DNA of 64,000 nucleotides from contig OX439000.1 of assembly GCA_949316495.1 (NCBI GenBank), positions 13,708,834 to 13,772,833 on the forward strand. The letters run 5' to 3'. A program made the translations under genes and the position numbers. The notes beneath the pieces are model-generated. The model saw only the letters and a list, made by a program, of their open reading frames with translations. It searched no databases and was not told the origin of the DNA. Origin of the DNA: Amphiduros pacificus. Its lineage: Eukaryota; Annelida; Polychaeta; Phyllodocida; Hesionidae. Below, piece by piece: positions 13,560 to 25,990 of the stretch (position 1 is the first letter of the stretch; each line of letters begins with the position of its first letter).

Positions 13560-14300
13560 ACGTTCTTAATTGAGCTGTGTTCATCTTGGAGGGGCGATGA
13601 GACGGACTGTCACCTTGTAGTCTTGTTTGCGGCATCATTTCGTGGACTAGCGGTGGTCGCTGGGGAACAGAATGACTTTGTTGCCGGTTCAAAGTCCAGC
13701 TTTGTGATGGTGTCTGTTTGATTTGTGCTGTGTGAGCAGAAAGCTGTGCAGGCCTGAGGATCTATGATCACACGCCGGGGATGAGCACAGCCACATATCC
13801 CATCTTTGATACTCATCCCGCGCCCGGCTTTGTTGCACCTCCTTTTCTGGCGGCTGATCTGCATCCAAAACATGCGCACATATCGCTGATGCCGAGATGC
13901 TGTGGCAAAACTTGATAAACTTCTTAAAGCTGCAGGTGGAAGATGGCAGACAAGACATGCATTGACGGCACTTAAGAAAGGCTGGAGTCTTGACGGGCCA
14001 TGTTCCACACGGAGCTTACCATCATTCACCTCAGGTAGCTTTTTCCACGCAACTAAGCCAGGGATTAGGCAAATTGTTTGCCACAAGTCGCGCCAGTGGA
14101 CAGCGGCGATGATGTGGTCACAGTATAATGATGGCGCGCACCAGTGAGACTGTGCCATCCTAATAGCCTGCCGTATATATGAATTCATGTATATGTATTG
14201 GGCGATGGGCACACGTCATTATGCCATCATTCAAGCCGTCATCTGCCCCTTGGAAGAGACTTGCCTGGGCGGGGTTGCATGTGGTGTGAAGCAGGACACA
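13560..14300. other. GC- and CpG-richer block upstream of the SLC46-like gene, unassigned
   Basis: This block is clearly less AT-rich than its surroundings. It carries overlapping open frames on both strands: 200 codons at 13610-14212 (-), which starts at GTG, and 81 codons at 13902-14147 (+). None resembles a known family and none has clear splice borders. It lies about 0.7-1.4 kb before the TATA box of the transporter gene. It could be a distal promoter or enhancer region or a missed exon; I cannot decide. Confidence 0.35.
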
Positions 14301-14983
14301 TTCTCAACCAAGACTTTGCATAAACAAATGAAATAAAAACTAAGCACAGTGACTCTGTCACATATTTGTACTATATATATCGCTTACTGTTGCCACAATT
14401 TGGCCTTGTTCCTCCACAACTACTTAAACCCCTCACCCCTATTCAACTACAAACGCTGTACAAATTAATTTGCACCTTTCGCTTGGCTGTTTTGTGCCAA
14501 GTTAATGCCAAAGAGTGGTTGTTTCACAAGACAAATGTAGCGGCGTCATAGCAAGGACACATTCTTAAGCAGGGCCCAGCCTCCACCAGTAACATCACAG
14601 GGGGATGGGCCAGCCCTTAAGCCTCCTAAGCTCCCGCGACCACTCCTAAGTGGCACTCCAGTCAACTAACTTTTATTAGTGGCCGACTGACTGACTGCAA
14701 GAAAAGACAGAGCTTTAGGCAAAGAACCGCAGAGGATTCAGTTGTCAAGTTATTTATTTTGGATGTTAAAGTAAAGAGAGGGATTTAGAAAAATGACTGT
14801 TCGTTGATATCAGCCTGGGAGCGATACTCTTTACCACTGACGAGGCAACGCACAAATATGATGTCATGACCAAAGCATATTAGCACACAAAGACCAACAT
14901 AGATAACTTAGTATATCAGGGAAAACATATGCTTTTCGATCGGTGCACGTCTGCATTTGGAACGTGCAGAAGTAGCATGAAGC

Positions 14984-14991
14984 TATAAAAG
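14984..14991 (+). promoter_or_regulatory. TATA box of the SLC46-like gene
   Basis: TATAAAAG lies in the context AGCTATAAAAGCCGGC, a textbook metazoan TATA box flanked by GC on its downstream side. Transcription would be expected to start about 30 bp further on, near 15014. A splice donor follows at 15347/15348, which fits a short first exon. The link to the gene is inferred from position and strand. Confidence 0.6.
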
Positions 14992-15013
14992 CCGGCCTGG
15001 ATGCACGCACGCT

Positions 15014-15347
15014 AACCGCATAGGTTGCAGTCCAGGCGGCGATGTAGCGCATCTTGCTCCGTCTCTCTCTCTCCACTCACGTCGCATGAACAAGCAGTCT
15101 TCCCCTGCTGTGCACACACACTGTGTAGTTCTGCACTGTCTCCTTACAATCTCTTCCATTGGGAGTAAGAAGAAGAAAAAAAAACATTTGCAAGTTTTAG
15201 TCTGGGAGTCATAAGTCAGAGAGAGAAAGTTGGCGAGGAGCTGAGCATGTTGATGGTTGGTCAAGGTGACAGTAATATGGACTCCGCTACCTGACCCAAC
15301 ACACATCGCCGGGGATTTCAGGGACCCGCCTCAGCTCGCACTCAAAG
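15014..15347 (+). other. predicted non-coding first exon of the SLC46-like gene
   Basis: The start is estimated from the TATA box and is approximate. The 3' border is the donor AAAG|GTAGG at 15347/15348. The matching acceptor, a pyrimidine-rich run ending TTTGCAG, is at 16385-16391. The resulting 5'-UTR intron is 1,044 bp. The exon is CpG-richer than the intron. No frame from it runs into the transporter frame, where a stop lies upstream of the chosen ATG. Confidence 0.5.
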
Positions 15348-16149
15348 GTAGGATTACAGCCAAAAGCAAAGCTGTTTTTTTAATGGTCCTTAGTGTCATA
15401 TTTTATATAAATATTGCTCTCCAATTACAATTTGATAAATGAATCTTAATGTGTGAGTAATGAAAATATTGAAAAATCAAATTTGATCTTTTGGTATATT
15501 TCTGTAAAATATTTTGAGGAAATGATGAAACGCATTGATAAGGTAATGATCCAGTAATGATTTACTATAAGATGCGTGAAAGTCATTTGTATTTTACTTA
15601 GCAATTACAGCGCTTTATACCAACACTGAGAAATACCAAAAGGGAAAGTTTGTTAAATTTTAAACTTAACTTCAGCGCAGACAAGCCATGGCCACTTTCA
15701 TGCTGAAAATGTGCAAAACAGTTTAGTTTAAGGGCAATTGTTATTGTAATTAGTTTTATGATCAAATCCTTAATGATACATATTAAAAATATCAGGAGGG
15801 GAAATTGTTTTTGAATTAAAACAAAAAATATCTATGTTTCATCGTTAGCTGTTATATTGATTGCCGTTATGATGGCAGTCTGTCGATTATTCACCATATA
15901 AGATAATAGGAATGGCGAGACAATTCCATGTATATTACAGCACTCAAATGCCATGGGGACAACAATCATAATAATCATTATTACATTGCTCTCGAGAATA
16001 GCAAAACAAAATCTTTACACTTCAGTTCAAAGTTTGCATCGTGTTTGTAATGAATACATTAATTAAAAAAAGTCATCAAACGTTTTAAAAATAGTGATTC
16101 TGCAGCTAATTTGGGATGGGAGCTTAGATTGAGCAGTTGATTTAACACA

Positions 16150-16168
16150 GTGTGTGTGTGTGTGTGTG
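16150..16168. repeat. short GT dinucleotide run
   Basis: About nine GT units lie inside the 5'-UTR intron of the transporter gene. Confidence 0.9.
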
Positions 16169-16618
16169 AGTAGTGTAGAGGTTGAGTAGTGAGCAGAGAG
16201 AGCCGTTCAGATCGTTGAATATTCATTGCCTTGTGAGAAGTATGTGTTGGCATTGTCTTGGAATGACCCATTTTAATTGGCGGAAGTTGGCCTTGCTGGG
16301 TGTGACGTTGGCGGGCCATAGAGCGGTGGACTGCTCAATGACATCACTCACTCACTAAACTCTCTTCCTCTCTCCCTCTTGTACTTTGCAGGAATTCGAA
16401 GATGACCACAGCGCATAGAGCGGGCAGCCCCAGCGTGTATACGCTCCGTTTGCTCATCTCATGAGCTCTGTAGCTTCCGATTCACCCTCCATGATCACAC
16501 CTGCTGGATTACCTGGAACTGACTTTTTGATGGTGCCGCTGATGCATTGCCGGGTCATTTAAGACGCTTTTTAAGCACTGAATGGTGAGAACTTTGTGTC
16601 AGCAACACAAACGCCAAG

Positions 16619-18190
16619 ATGGTGTATGCAAAGTTTCTGTCCATCTTGGCATTTTTGAGAGGACACTTGACCAACTCGGCCCCGGATATAATCCTACTGT
16701 TGTTCCGGACCAGCGAGACGATGCTGGAACCCTCTGTGGTTCTGTACATCTACCACGGTATATGCAGGCACATGTTTCCCTATGACTCGACATGTTTTGA
16801 TTTGGGGCGTTACCCCGACAAACAGGACCACGTGCAAATGACGGCAGCACAGTACATAACCTGGTACCGCTTTCTATGGAACCTACCCGCCCTTGTTCTG
16901 ACTTTGTTCTGCGGAGCGTGGAGCGATAGGGTCGGCCGGAAGCTGGTGTTGATACTACCGTGTATCGGGACCATTGTGACAGTTCTTATCTATCTGATCA
17001 GTACCCTTAAGGCAGGGTATTATCTTCCCATGGTGCTGTGCGGGGCGGTCATCAGGGGCACGTTTGGAGGGACAGCGGTCATGCTGATGGCGGTACAAAG
17101 CTATATCTCGGATGTCACGAGCATAGGGCACAGGACCTGGAGATTTGGCATCCTCCTCGCCATGAACTACTTCGGCAACGTGCTCGGATACATCATCATG
17201 GGCATAGTGCTCAAAGTTGCCAACTTCGAGGACATATTTTGCATTGTGATCTCGCTGCAGTGTCTGTGCGTGGTGTGGGCGCTAGCCTTCATGACGGACC
17301 GTACCCCACTTCAGGACGAGGATGACGCTAATGCTTCTCTGACCCAGAAGGGCCGCCATCTCTTCAAGGTGCAGCACCTGAAGGATGCCCTGGGGGTGCT
17401 GCTACGACCCAGGGAGAACGGGGGAAGACGCCATCTCTGTCTCTTGTTGGGTGCGGTGGTTATCAACCAGATAGGAAGAGAAGTGGAAGGAGATATCCTG
17501 GTTCTCTTTGTGGAGAGGAGACCGCTGAACTGGCACAAGTTCATGTATGGATATCTGGCTGCCACTGACTTCTCTTGTATGGGGCTGTTAGTGTGTGTAG
17601 CTCTGCCCGTACTCTCCTACAGATATCAGATTTCAGACATGTATCTTGTCATCCTGGGAATTTGTGCCAAAATTATTAGACTCCTTATACTTTCCTTCAG
17701 CACAAGGACTTGGCACGTGTACCTTGCAATATTCATCGGATCACTTATTGCTATAACTGTGTCTGCCCTCAAGTCATTACTCAGTAAGGTAGTGGAAGCA
17801 TGTGAGACAGGTAAGATGTTCTCTATAGTGAGTTTTGGGGAGACTCTGTCTTCTCTGTTTGGATCGTTGGTGTTCAGCAACCTGTATGCAGCCACTGCAT
17901 CTGTATTCCCAGGCTTCTCCTTCCTGCTCACGTCTTTCTTATACTTTATTCTTCTTGTTGTCGTGGTGATCTTCACCAATGAGGTTAGTTCCGCACCTAC
18001 ATACAACACACTAGATGAGGAACTCACTGAACTAGAACAGGAACCAAAGAAAAGGACACAGTCCATGGAAAGTATTGAGCCACAAGAGCAAACTCGTCTT
18101 AAAGACAGCCAAACAATAACAAATACTGCTAACGGTGTGTATTGCAACGCCAATGGTAAAATTCCATATAATACTGTGCAAATAGAGTAA
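16619..18190 (+). CDS. SLC46-family (proton-coupled folate transporter-like) MFS carrier
   Basis: This is a complete 523-residue major-facilitator protein encoded without introns. It has about 12 hydrophobic segments and the MFS loop 2-3 signature GAWSDRVGRK at residues 99-108. SLC46-like features include an N-terminal EPSVVLYIYHG stretch (37-47), a large extracellular first loop with two cysteines (49 and 59), a central cytoplasmic loop around 226-270, and GKMFSIVSFGETLSSLFGSL (398-417), which matches the TM11 region of PCFT/SLC46A3. The C-terminal tail from about 455 is acidic and polar. SLC46 members move folates or related organic anions with protons at plasma or lysosomal membranes; the substrate here is unknown. 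The ATG has a good context (AAGATGG) and an in-frame stop lies upstream. The length is slightly above the usual 450-480 because of the long tail. Confidence 0.92.
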   Translation: MVYAKFLSILAFLRGHLTNSAPDIILLLFRTSETMLEPSVVLYIYHGICRHMFPYDSTCFDLGRYPDKQDHVQMTAAQYITWYRFLWNLPALVLTLFCGAWSDRVGRKLVLILPCIGTIVTVLIYLISTLKAGYYLPMVLCGAVIRGTFGGTAVMLMAVQSYISDVTSIGHRTWRFGILLAMNYFGNVLGYIIMGIVLKVANFEDIFCIVISLQCLCVVWALAFMTDRTPLQDEDDANASLTQKGRHLFKVQHLKDALGVLLRPRENGGRRHLCLLLGAVVINQIGREVEGDILVLFVERRPLNWHKFMYGYLAATDFSCMGLLVCVALPVLSYRYQISDMYLVILGICAKIIRLLILSFSTRTWHVYLAIFIGSLIAITVSALKSLLSKVVEACETGKMFSIVSFGETLSSLFGSLVFSNLYAATASVFPGFSFLLTSFLYFILLVVVVIFTNEVSSAPTYNTLDEELTELEQEPKKRTQSMESIEPQEQTRLKDSQTITNTANGVYCNANGKIPYNTVQIE

Positions 18191-18466
18191 TAGGTTGTGA
18201 ATGATAGAAGTCCGTTATGTGATATTTTGTGATAGATGTATATCATAAAAGATACTTATAAAAAGAATATATAATATAAAAAGAGTATAATATTTATTTT
18301 GTGAAACAAAGATATTGCCGTGAAAGTAGATGCATTAGAACATTATAACTCTCTTGGACAATATGATAATTGTTAATTGTGACTGAGCCGGAAGTAGTAT
18401 TGGCGACATATCTGGACCCCACCAGTCTTAATTGTGAGACGTTATGGATGTAGAAATACAGGTGGA

Positions 18467-18472
18467 AATAAA
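18467..18472 (+). terminator. poly(A) signal for the SLC46-like gene
   Basis: AATAAA lies 277 bp after the stop codon and is followed by a T/G-rich stretch (TATTGATTGTTTATTT). It is the first canonical hexamer downstream of the coding region. Confidence 0.55.
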
Positions 18473-18499
18473 AGTATTGATTGTTTATTTAAGGCACAT

Positions 18500-21255
18500 A
18501 AGAAAAGTGCTTAACTTCTCTGCGTCCTGTTTGTCTATGTATTGGTGTGAGATAAAGCGATGTTAATGTGAGATTAGGCGGCAGTTGCTGTGTGGAGTGT
18601 GTCACTTGAGAGTGACACCTGGCCACAAGTGAGTTAGATTCCTCCTTCAGGGAGAGACAAGAGTGTGTTGACCTACCCGAGACCTTGGTGTAGGGGCCAT
18701 CTGGACCTATTAGGGGCATCTCATGGGACGTGTTCTGTGGTGTAACCTGGCCCAGAGAGGGTGTGCACAGTGGGACCACACTTTAACATTATCTTGCTTC
18801 AAATGAGCCTCATCGTCACCTCACTCTCTGATCCTTCATCAGATATTACATTGTAAATATTTTGTCTATTTTTCAGCAGATATTTTAAAACTTAATTGGA
18901 CTTCTATTAAATTATGTTGTTTTATTACAAACCGGATTTCAAGAAAAAAATATTTTCTTGAGTGGTATGTGAGCTGTAACATTATCAAGAGCATATGAGC
19001 TGCTACATTTTCAAGATTATGATCTAGGATATTTGCACGCAAGTTTCTATTCTTCAAGCTCTTCTAATCTCTCCCATGACATAAACACTATATAAGTATA
19101 CAAGTACTTCCAGCTTTTGCCCACATGGTAAATGCCATCTGTTCAGGCAAGTTGCTACTTATCTGCAGTCTTTATAGTTTCATACCAGAAACCGCTATCG
19201 CACCCCAGTGATTTAAGTTTAAACTCTTAGAACGTATTGAGAGATATGTTTTTCAATTTGGGATGCTTTAACATCAACTCAAGATTACAAAGCGTTAATA
19301 GTATCAGGGAGCTTAGATTTAAGTTTAACAACCATAGTTTTTTTATAATATTGTAGACAGAGTTCTCTTGTTTGTGCTAAAGGCAATCGTCAGATGGTAG
19401 TTATGTTGCCGGGGCCTGTCCCGAGTTATCGGCGTGCACAAGAGCAACAGAACGCATGCGTGGGTTTGCCAATATAGGCGCCTTCAAAGTTCGGGATGCT
19501 AATGTAATGCGGCATGATTAAAGCCCGCCATTTACCTCTTCATTTAACATCAAAGTACCCTGACGTCCCGTGAATTTGTCCTTCATAACCTTTATGTTTT
19601 CCCGTTTCCAATATTGTCTTATCCTTTATAATGCTACGTTAACTTTGTTATGGAAACCCTTTCTTTGGGTAGTAAAACTGGTGAGGCTACTCGGACTTTG
19701 ACCAATTTGGCATCCAGCTGTTTTGGCAAATACAACTGTTGAAAATTGAATTTTAAATTCTTACACTTCGTTTATAATTATACCAATTTTCTTATTTCAA
19801 ATAAATGCAATATTTATTCGTGTTCAGTATTTGCTCATGAGTTTATAGAAATGCAATGCAAAAATGTGACTATTGTGGTTCAAGTCTTATGAATATCTTA
19901 TTATTATTTCATGACATTTTCACCATAGAAAAATCTTTATAAATTAAGATCCTCAAAAATATAGAAATGCCAAAATGAAACTGTTGCGGTTCAAGTTTTA
20001 TGGAGATTTTCCTATTTCATGACATTTCCAGCATAAAAAATCTTCATAAAATAAGATTCTCAAATAGATTTTAGAAACCTATAAACAATAAAAAAAATTC
20101 CTCTATGAAATTCAATACAGAGATATCTCTAGAGATTATAGATTATATATGAATGCAATGCAAAAATTAAATTGTTGCTGTTCAAGTTTTATGGAGATTT
20201 TACTATTTCATGACATTTCCACCATATAAAATTCTTGATAAAATTAGAAACCTATAAACCTTCCTGAATAATAAATTTTCCTCTATAAAATTCAATACTC
20301 AGACATCTCTGTCACAATGAATTATCGTAACTTACCTCAACAGTGTTACACTGTTTATTTTTTACATTATAATAAAATTTGTACTATCACCTGCTAATTG
20401 CTTAGGGGTGCTGGTAAAGTTTGGAGAGCACAGCATATATACCAATGCAATGATACTAAAGACGTGGTACATTTATGGCCTGCAATACTAATGGTCTTCC
20501 ATAATTGAATGAGATGCACCAAGACAAAATTGGTAAAAACCTGTTGCAGATCATCTCTGTCCACTAAGACTTAAAAAGACGTTTGCAGTTTCCCGTAGCG
20601 CCTTTTATGACCTTGCAAAGCATTTCGGGGCATTATGGTGTAACGATATCGAGAAAGGTTAAATGGCGATGGAGGCATTATACACATGCTGAGCTGGCAT
20701 TACTTACACAAAACGGAAGTCGTTATCCGCTCTCTACATTAATGGTCCAACTATAATGTTATTTGGATGATAGAAGAATACACAGAATAATACATTAAGT
20801 TTCATATGCCTGACAGAACTGGAGTATCAATAGAACCTTTGAAATATTGTTGTATGTTTACAGATACAATACATTTTATCATAGATGAGTAGAAAGACTA
20901 TGTCTAGAAAGTAATGCTTTCAGAAAGATTTTATTGATTTTTTTCCTATGGTTACTTAAGTCTAGTTAAAGCACAACTTAACTAATACAACCCTAATCTA
21001 TAACACTGTCATTGAAAATATGCACAATGAATGCCATGCCATGAATAAAACATACTCCATTCGTTGAAAAATACACCATATCAATGAAAAAGTGGTCGCT
21101 AAGATTTTTCTTACAGTTTGAATGTCACAAGAAAGCATTATTTGAGTAAAGCAGCTTGTCTGTTCCCAAGTGTGGCCTGTCACAAAGATTGACTGGTGTC
21201 TTGCATAGCATTGAGTTAGATGACTGACTCGTGAAATGTCTATTACCAAATAGGC
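18500..21255. other. intergenic stretch, mostly AT-rich
   Basis: No gene is seen. A CpG-richer islet at about 19400-19570 might be regulatory. A three-fold diverged repeat is listed separately at 19849-20330. Minus-strand frames at 18489-18779 and 20998-21376 have no coding character. Confidence 0.45.
19849..20330. repeat. diverged local repeat, about three copies of a 110-180-bp unit
   Basis: Three blocks, starting near 19849, 19967 and 20150, share GAATGCAATGCAAAAA-type starts, GTTCAAGTTTTATGGAGATT, then ATTTCATGACATTTCCA and a C/G-poor end. The second and third also share a following AGAAACCTATAAAC and CTCTATGAAATTCAATAC segment. They are diverged tandem duplications of unknown origin. 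Confidence 0.75.
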
Positions 21256-21259
21256 ATTG

Positions 21260-21900
21260 ATAAGTACAGCTCAAGATCCCACATACAGCTTGCCATTCAA
21301 ACACTGGATCCCACAACAGCCTTCCATTAAAGCAACGGATCCTATATGCAAACTTCATTAAAACATTAGATTTCATGTGCAGTATGCCATTAATTCACTA
21401 GATCTCATATACAGTTTGGCACTAGCACATTGAACCTCACAATACATGCAACTTTTTAATTAAACAATGGATACCATATGACGTCTGACCCAAACGTACT
21501 AGATTCCACGTGCAGTCTTCCATTTCAATACAATAGACCCAACATGCAGTCCACCACCAGATGCATGTTACCACCAAAGGACTAACTCACATACAGTCTG
21601 CCATTACGTCACTGAATCCTACATGCAGTTTGACATTCAAATAATTAGCAGCAAATGCAGCTGAAGCACTGGATCCAACGCAGTCCATTATTAAAGCACT
21701 ACCCCCCAAGTGGCTCTACCATTAAAGTACAGGATTCCAGATGTGGTATGCCATTAAAAGACTGAGGAATAATGGAATTATGTTGCCATTAAAGCATTTC
21801 ATACCACATGTTGTATGCCAGTAAAGCATTGCATCCACACAGTCGTCTATCATTAACGCACAAACATCCCGCATACAATATGTCATTAAAACACTGAATC
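21260..21900. repeat. diverged ~32-bp satellite monomers (left flank of the satellite)
   Basis: Successive 31-34-bp monomers of the type CCATTAAAGCACTGGATCC followed by CACATGCAGTCTG can be read, but neighbours share only part of their sequence. This is the expected ancestral or edge zone of the homogenised arrays that follow. Confidence 0.85.
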
Positions 21901-23860
21901 CTACAGGCAGTCGGTCTGCCATTATTGTAGCACTGGGTCCGACATACAGTATGTCATTAAAACACTGAATCCTACATGCCGTCGGTCTGCTATTGTAGCA
22001 CTGGGTCCGACATACAGTATGTCATTAAAGCACTGAATCCTACCTGCCGTCAGTCTGCCATTGTAGCACTGGGTCCGACATACAGTATGCCATTAAAACA
22101 CTGAATCCTACATGCCGTCAGTTGGCCATTGTAGCAGTTGGTCCGACATACAGTATGCCATTAAAACACTGAATCCTACATGCCGTCGGTCTGCCATTAT
22201 TGTAGCACTGGGTCCGACATACAGTATGCCATTAAAGCACTGAATCCTACAGGCAGTCGGTCTTCCATTGTAGCACTGGGTCTGACATACAGTATGCCAT
22301 TAAAGCACTGAATCCTACATGCCGTCGGTCTGCCATTGTAGCACTGGGTCCGACATACAGTATGCCATTAAAACACTGAATCCTACATGCCGTCAGTTGG
22401 CCATTGTAGCAGTTGGTCCGACATACAGTATGCCATTAAAACACTGAATCCTACATGCCGTCGGTCTGCCATTATTGTAGCACTGGGTCCGACATACAGT
22501 ATGCCATTAAAGCACTGAATCCTACCTGCCGTCAGTCTGCCATTATTGTAGCACTGGGTCCGACATACAGTATGCCATTAAAGCACTGAATCCTACAGGC
22601 AGTCGGTCTGTCATTGTAGCACTGGGTCCGATGTACAGTATGCCATTAAAGCACTGAATCCTACAGGCAGTCGGTCTGTCATTGTAGCACTGGGTCCGAC
22701 GTACAGTATGCCATTAAAGCACTGAATCCTACAGGCAGTCGTCTGCCATTATTGTAGCACTGGGTCCGACATACAGTATGCCATTAAAACACTGAATCCT
22801 ACATGCCGTCGGTCTGCCATTGTAGCAGTTGGTCCGACATACAGTATGCCATTAAAACACTGAATCCTACATGCCGTCAGTTGGCCATTGTAGCAGTTGG
22901 TCCGACATACAGTATGCCATTAAAACACTGAATCCTACATGCCGTCGGTCTGCCATTATTGTAGCACTGGGTCCGACATACAGTATGCCATTAAAGCACT
23001 GAATCCTACCTGCCGTCAGAATGCCATTATTGTAGCACTGGGTCCGACATACAGTATGCCATTAAAGCACTGAATCCTACAGGCAGTCGGTCTGTCATTG
23101 TAGCACTGGGTCCGATGTACAGTATGCCATTAAAGCACTGAATCCTACAGGCAGTCGGTCTGCCATTGTAGCACTGGGTCCGACATACAGTATGCCATTA
23201 AAGCACTGAATCCTACAGGCAGTCGGTCTGTCATTGTAGCACTGGGTCCGATGTACAGTATGCCATTAAAGCACTGAATCCTACAGGCAGTCGGTCTGTC
23301 ATTGTAGCACTGGGTCCGACGTACAGTATGCCATTAAAGCACTGAATCCTACAGGCAGTCGTCTGCCATTATTGTAGCACTGGGTCCGACATACAGTATG
23401 CCATTAAAACACTGAATCCTACATGCCGTCAGTTGGCCATTGTAGCAGTTGGTCCGACATACAGTATGCCATTAAAACACTGAATCCTACATGCCGTCGG
23501 TCTGCCATTATTGTAGCACTGGGTCCGACATACAGTATGCCATTAAAACACTGAATCCTACATGCCGTCGGTATGTCATTGTAGCACTGGGTCCGACATA
23601 CAGTATGCCATTAAAACACTGAATCCTACATGCCATCGGTCTGCCATTGTAGCACTGGGTCCGACATACAGTATGCCATTAAAACACTGAATCCTACATG
23701 CCATCGGTCTGCCATTGTAGCACTGGGTCCGACATACAGTATGCCATTAAAACACTGAATCCTACATGCCATCGGTCTGCCATTGTAGCACTGGGTCCGA
23801 CATACTGTCGGTCTGCCATTGTAGCACTGGGTCTGACATACAGTATGCCATTAAAGCAAT
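21900..23860. repeat. satellite domain 1: dimeric units of 68/71 bp, about 28 copies
   Basis: Each unit is two related monomers. One is GCCATTAAAACACTGAATCC plus TACATGCCGTC; the other is GCCATTGTAGCACTGGGTCC plus GACATACAGTAT. A three-base ATT insertion makes the 71-bp form. Variants (CAGGCAGTC, GTTGGCCATTGTAGCAGTTGG with an altered second monomer, GATGTACAG) recur in the same order in blocks of several units, so groups of dimers have themselves been duplicated. Confidence 0.95.
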
Positions 23861-23869
23861 AGGACTTAA

Positions 23870-23960
23870 CTTTAATCTGCCATTAAATTACTGAACCCGA
23901 GATGTAGTATGTCACTTAAGGACTGAATGATATAATCCAGTCTGCCAGTGATGCAACGGG
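23870..23960. repeat. transition between dimer and trimer satellite domains
   Basis: About three diverged monomers (for example GCCATTAAATTACTGAACCC) join the two homogenised domains. They show that both come from the same monomer family. Confidence 0.8.
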
Positions 23961-25990
23961 CCCAAATGCAGTCTGTCATTAAAACACTAGATCCCACACA
24001 TAGTCTGTTATTACAGCAATAGAACTCACATGCTGTCTGCCATTACAAAACACATTGCATCCCAAATGCAGTCTGTCATTAAAACACTAGATCCCACACA
24101 TAGTCTGTTATTACAGCAATAGAACTCACATGCTGTCTGCCATTACAAAACACATTGCATCCCAAATGCAGTCTGTCATTAAAACACTAGATCCCACACA
24201 TAGTCTGTTATTACAGCAATAGACTTCACATGCTGTCTGCCATTACAAAACACATTGCATCCCAAATGCAGTCTGTCATTAAAACACTAGATCCCACACA
24301 TAGTCTGTTATAAAACAATATATCTCACATGCTGTCTGCCATTACAAAACACATTGCATCCCAAATGCAGTCTGTCATTAAAACACTAGATCCCACACAT
24401 AGTCTGTTATAAAACAATATATCTCACATGCTGTCTGCCATTACAAAACACATTGCATCCCAAATGCAGTCTGTCATTAAAACACTAGATCCCACACATA
24501 GTCTGTTATAAAACAATATATCTCACATGCTGTCTGCCATTACAAAACACATTGCATCCCAAATGCAGTCTGTCATTAAAACACTAGATCCCACACATAG
24601 TCTGTTATAAAACAATATATCTCACATGCTGTCTGCCATTACAAAACACATTGCATCCCAAATGCAGTCTGTCATTAAAACACTAGATCCCACACATAGT
24701 CTGTTATTACAGCAATAGACTTCACATGCTGTCTGCCATTACAAAACACACTGCATCCCAAATGCAGTCTGTCATTAAAACACTAGATCCCACACATAGT
24801 CTGTTATTACAGCAATAGAACTCACATGCTGTCTGCCATTACAAAACACATTGCATCCCAAATGCAGTCTGTCATTAAAACACTAGATCCCACACATAGT
24901 CTGTTATTACAGCAATAGACTTCACATGCTGTCTGCCATTACAAAACACATTGCATCCCAAATGCAGTCTGTCATTAAAACACTAGATCCCACACATAGT
25001 CTGTTATAAAACAATATATCTCACATGCTGTCTGCCATTACAAAACACATTGCATCCCAAATGCAGTCTGTCATTAAAACACTAGATCCCACACATAGTC
25101 TGTTATAAAACAATATATCTCACATGCTGTCTGCCATTACAAAACACATTGCATCCCAAATGCAGTCTGTCATTAAAACACTAGATCCCACACATAGTCT
25201 GTTATAAAACAATATATCTCACATGCTGTCTGCCATTACAAAACACATTGCATCCCAAATGCAGTCTGTCATTAAAACACTAGATCCCACACATAGTCTG
25301 TTATAAAACAATATATCTCACATGCTGTCTGCCATTACAAAACACATTGCATCCCAAATGCAGTCTGTCATTAAAACACTAGATCCCACACATAGTCTGT
25401 TATAAAACAATATATCTCACATGCTGTCTGCCATTACAAAACACATTGCATCCCAAATGCAGTCAGTCATTAAAACACTAGATCCCACACATAGTCTGTT
25501 ATAAAACAATATATCTCACATGCTGTCTGCCATTACAAAACACATTGCATCCCAAATGCAGTCTGTCATTAAAACACTAGATCCCACACATAGTCTGTTA
25601 TTAAAGCAATAGACTTCACATGCTGTCTGCCATTACAAAACACATTGCATCCCAAATGCAGTCTGTCATTAAAACACTAGATCCCACACATAGTCTGTTA
25701 TTAAAGCAATAGAACTCACATGCTGTCTACCATTACAAAACACATTGCATCCCAAATGCAGTCTGTCATTAAAACACTAGATCCCACATATAGTCTGTTG
25801 TTAAAGCAATAGACTTCACATGCTGTCTGCCATTACAAAACACATTGCATCCCAAATGCAGTCTGTCATTAAAACACTAGATCCCACACATAGTCTGTTA
25901 TTAAAGCAATAGAACTCACATGCTGTCTACCATTACAAAACACATTGCGTCCCAAATGCAGTCTGTCATTAAAACACTAGATCTCACTCG
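23961..25990. repeat. satellite domain 2: trimeric units of 99/100 bp, 20 full copies
   Basis: Unit starts (CCCAAATGCAGTCTGTCATT) fall at 23961, 24061, 24161, 24261, 24360, 24459, 24558, 24657 and onward to 25951. Each unit has three monomers starting GTCTGTCATT, GTCTGTTATT and GTCTGCCATT. The middle monomer has three forms: ACAGCAATAGAACTC, ACAGCAATAGACTTC, and a one-base-shorter AAAACAATATATCTC. The short form occurs in runs of four and then six, so homogenisation worked on blocks. Identity between units is very high. Confidence 0.96.

Larger units (their letters stand above)
16392..18490 (+). other. second (coding) exon of the SLC46-like gene, including UTRs
   Basis: The exon begins after the acceptor at 16391. 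It holds a 227-base 5' UTR, the whole coding region (16619-18190) and a 3' UTR. The first good poly(A) signal, AATAAA at 18467-18472, puts the cleavage site near 18490. The 5' UTR contains several upstream ATGs. One at 16582 opens a 67-codon frame (to 16785) that overlaps the coding start in another frame and has a weak initiation context. Confidence 0.55.

Noticed and set aside
21900-25990. CRISPR-like array
   Set aside because: The units are contiguous without unique spacers, and the setting is an animal genome; it is a satellite.
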